From Bradyrhizobium sp. WSM471 (GTDB lineage Bacteria; Pseudomonadota; Alphaproteobacteria; Rhizobiales; Xanthobacteraceae), in NCBI RefSeq assembly GCF_000244915.1, contig NZ_CM001442.1, forward strand, positions 3,534,001 through 3,598,000: a stretch of 64,000 nt of DNA, read 5' to 3'. Below are positions 62,004-64,000 of this stretch, one piece after another. Both the position numbers and the translations under genes were made by a program. The number at the start of each line of letters is the position of its first letter. The first letter of the stretch is position 1. The notes beneath the pieces are model-generated. The model made no database searches and was not told where the DNA came from. It saw only the letters and a list, made by a program, of their open reading frames with translations.

Positions 62004-63470
62004 TCAGTCCAGTTCGGCGACGGCCTGGGCGAGAAGCCTGCAGCCGCGCTCGATCTGTGACACCTCCAGTGCCGAATAGCCCATGACGAGGCCGACTGTC
62101 TTCCGCGGTCGGCGAGGTCCGACGAACAGTGCCGAGACGGAATAGATGCCAACGCCCTTGGCATGGGCCGCCTTGATCAACGCGTCCTCACGCTTTTGCG
62201 GCAGATCATCGAACCATGCCACGACGTGCAGGCCGGCGGCCGTGCCCTCGATCCGGACGCGATCCCCGAACCGGCGGCGAAGCGCGTCGAGCAGTGCCCG
62301 CTGGCGTTCGGCGTTGCGCCGGCGCACACGCCTGATGTGGCCGTCATAGGCGCCGCTTTCGAGCATCGACGCGAGAGCGTCCTGTTCGATCAGTGGCGTG
62401 TGCCGGTCCATGATCTGCTTGGCGGCGGCGAACAGGGATCGCAGGGCGGCGGGCACCACCAGATAGCCGATCCGCAAGGTCGGCGAGAGCGTCTTGGAGA
62501 CGGTGCCGAGATAGATCACGTTGCCGCCGCCTTCCAGCGCGTGCAGCGGCGGGATCGGCTTGGTATCGTAGCGATACTCGCTGTCGTAATCGTCCTCGAT
62601 CACGTAGGCGTCGTTTGTCCTGGCCCAGGCGAGCAATTGGTGTCGGCGTCCGATCGGCATGACGCCGCCGAGCGGATATTGGTGCGACGGCGTGACATAG
62701 GCGAGGCGGGCTTCGACGCCATCGAGCCGCGCTGTCTCCAATCCATCCGCATCGACCGGCATCGGGATCGTCTCGGCGCCCGTCGCGGCAAAAGTGTGCC
62801 GCGCCATCTGGTAGCCGGGATCCTCCATCACGAAGCGGTCGCCGGCATCGAGCAGCAGGCGCGCGCAGATGTCGAGGCCTTGCTGCGAGCCGTTCACGAC
62901 GACGATCTGATCGACCTCGCAGCGGACGCTACGCGACCGCCAGAGATAGCCTTGGAGCGTGGTCCGAAGCGGCAGCGCGCCGCAGGGATCGTCATAGGTC
63001 AGCCGCTCGGGCTTGCGCGCCATCGCGGCAGTCACGGCCTTCTTCCATGCCAATACCGGGAAATCCGATGGCGCGAGCTCGCCATAGCGGAAGTTCGCGA
63101 CAAGCCCGCGCGGCGGCTCGGTCCAGCGCGGCGGGTCCTGAAGCAATCGCTCACCGAACGCAGACAGCCGCACCTTCCGCGCCGATGGCCGCGACGCTAC
63201 GCGCGTGTGTCCCCGTTCGACGACGGCGCGAGCCACCCGCGGCCGCGCGCCATGGCGCGTCTCGATGAAACCTTCGGCGGCGAGCTGCTCGTAGGCAACT
63301 GTGACGGTCGAGCGTGCCACGCCCATCTCGCCGGCCAACGCGCGAGAGGACGGCAGCAACCCATCGATCCCGTACACCCGCGCCATGATCTGATCCCGCA
63401 GCGCTTCGTAGATCTGGCGCGCGCCCATGCGGTCGGCACGGGGAGTGGGTTTGGTCTTCATCTGGATCAT
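62004..63470 (-). CDS. MocR/PdxR-family regulator (GntR winged helix fused to aminotransferase fold)
   Basis: The 488-residue protein has an N-terminal winged helix (QIYEALRDQIMARVYGIDG, then LPSSRALAGEMGVARSTVT) and a C-terminal type I aminotransferase domain. The latter has VVVNGSQQGLDICARLLLDA, VMEDPGYQMARHTFAATGA, VIEDDYDSEYRYD and the PLP Lys in YLGTVSKTLSPTLRIGYLV. MocR regulators bind PLP and control vitamin B6 or amino-acid genes. Several starts are possible (63476, 63470, 63461); each has a short GGA. It probably controls the PaiB-like gene 74 bases downstream. Confidence 0.92.
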   Translation of the reverse strand: MIQMKTKPTPRADRMGARQIYEALRDQIMARVYGIDGLLPSSRALAGEMGVARSTVTVAYEQLAAEGFIETRHGARPRVARAVVERGHTRVASRPSARKVRLSAFGERLLQDPPRWTEPPRGLVANFRYGELAPSDFPVLAWKKAVTAAMARKPERLTYDDPCGALPLRTTLQGYLWRSRSVRCEVDQIVVVNGSQQGLDICARLLLDAGDRFVMEDPGYQMARHTFAATGAETIPMPVDADGLETARLDGVEARLAYVTPSHQYPLGGVMPIGRRHQLLAWARTNDAYVIEDDYDSEYRYDTKPIPPLHALEGGGNVIYLGTVSKTLSPTLRIGYLVVPAALRSLFAAAKQIMDRHTPLIEQDALASMLESGAYDGHIRRVRRRNAERQRALLDALRRRFGDRVRIEGTAAGLHVVAWFDDLPQKREDALIKAAHAKGVGIYSVSALFVGPRRPRKTVGLVMGYSALEVSQIERGCRLLAQAVAELD

Positions 63471-63642
63471 CCACATTCCAAGCCGGCATTCGCCCGAGCG
63501 GACGATGTCGGAATGCGGTTCTAATCCCGTTCGCCGAGAGTTTCGACGTAAGCCTTGTCGTTGGGATGAAAATGTTCCTTGCGGCCTTGGTCCCACAACG
63601 CAAGGAGGCCGGGGCGCCACCTCGCATAACAGGTCTCCACTT

Positions 63643-64000
63643 CTATAGATCAATCACGACGTCGTTGCGGGGCCGTGAGCAGCAGATCAGGACATTGCCG
63701 TCTGCCGGCGGATCGAGCGGATCCGGCGCATAGTCGACCGTCCCCGCGATCAATCCGCTCTCGCAATTATGGCAGACGCCGGTTCGGCACGACCATCGCA
63801 CGGGGACATCGCAGGCTTCGGCCAGCTCCAGCAGGCTGGCATAGGATGCTCCCCAGCGGACATTGAGGCCACTGCGGGCGAATGACACCATCGGACCGGG
63901 GCCGGTCGCTCCGGCCGGCATATGTGCTCTCGGCTTCGGTGCTGCCGCGATGCCCGGTGTCAGCGATGGCTTGCTGCCGAACAGCTCGGTGTGGATGCGA
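63643..64000 (-). CDS. Ferredoxin-containing oxidoreductase, C-terminal part only (runs off the window)
   Basis: The visible C-terminal 118 residues begin RIHTELFGSKPSLTPGI, then a plant-type 2Fe-2S ferredoxin domain SCRTGVCHNCESGLI (three of four Cys) with a later Cys in VLICCSRPRNDVVIDL. The RIHTELFG segment is typical of the end of the reductase module in MOSC/FAD/ferredoxin oxidoreductases. The N-terminal MOSC and flavin domains would lie beyond base 64000. An in-frame ATG at 63921 would give an isolated ferredoxin, but the continuing frame argues against it. Confidence 0.85.
   Translation of the reverse strand, partial: RIHTELFGSKPSLTPGIAAAPKPRAHMPAGATGPGPMVSFARSGLNVRWGASYASLLELAEACDVPVRWSCRTGVCHNCESGLIAGTVDYAPDPLDPPADGNVLICCSRPRNDVVIDL

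Overview
The window looks like a piece of an alphaproteobacterial chromosome, most likely Bradyrhizobium or a close Nitrobacteraceae relative. This is inferred from the high GC content, the density of ABC and TRAP transporter operons, the protein variants, and a CtrA-type box in front of a PleC/DivJ-like kinase. No rRNA, tRNA, CRISPR array or intact insertion sequence was seen.

Layout. (1) 1-9780: a probable ureide/hydantoin/pyrimidine catabolic block. It holds a 5-hydroxyisourate hydrolase-like protein, a complete polyamine/opine-type ABC importer, an amidase, a hydantoin-racemase-like protein, a GntR/FCD regulator, an arylmalonate-decarboxylase-like protein and a dihydropyrimidinase. (2) 9784-14240: an AraC-regulator remnant followed by inositol genes iolG, iolD and iolE, without iolB or an intact iolC here. 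(3) 14241-32488: an accessory sugar region rich in broken genes. It contains remnants of a peptide ABC ATPase and a sugar-binding protein, a FucU/RbsD mutarotase, a ribokinase gene with two compensating frameshifts, and two divergent ribose-type ABC importers. One importer is joined to an FGGY kinase and a class II aldolase. The other is followed by an SMP-30 lactonase and an aldose dehydrogenase. The region ends in a degraded phage-type integrase lying against the 5' end of dusA, with a cluster of CGTGTGC repeats between them. (4) 32489-46840: mostly core genes: dusA, a retropepsin-like protease, a DUF1289 protein, a PleC/DivJ-like kinase, an NhaD antiporter, a hydroxyisobutyrate-dehydrogenase-type enzyme, a VOC protein, an Mrp/ApbC ATPase, a TRAP binding protein, an HWE kinase, an alpha/beta hydrolase and a two-component pair. 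(5) 46911-51921: an M20 carboxypeptidase, a second TRAP binding protein, and the TRAP membrane subunits on the opposite strand behind a bidirectional terminator. (6) 52091-57407: moaA, a lipoprotein, gph, rpiA, a DUF2059 protein and gor. (7) 57414-64000: a double-cupin protein, a zinc-ribbon miniprotein, a GCS2-type ligase next to a class II glutamine amidotransferase, a PaiB-like protein, a MocR regulator and the C-terminal end of a MOSC/ferredoxin oxidoreductase.

The points most worth following up are the dusA-linked integrase scar with its repeat cluster, the perfect CtrA-type box at the PleC/DivJ-like kinase, the AMDase-like active site inside a hydantoin locus, and the GCS2 ligase/class II amidotransferase pair. 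I found no obviously new defence or CRISPR-like system.
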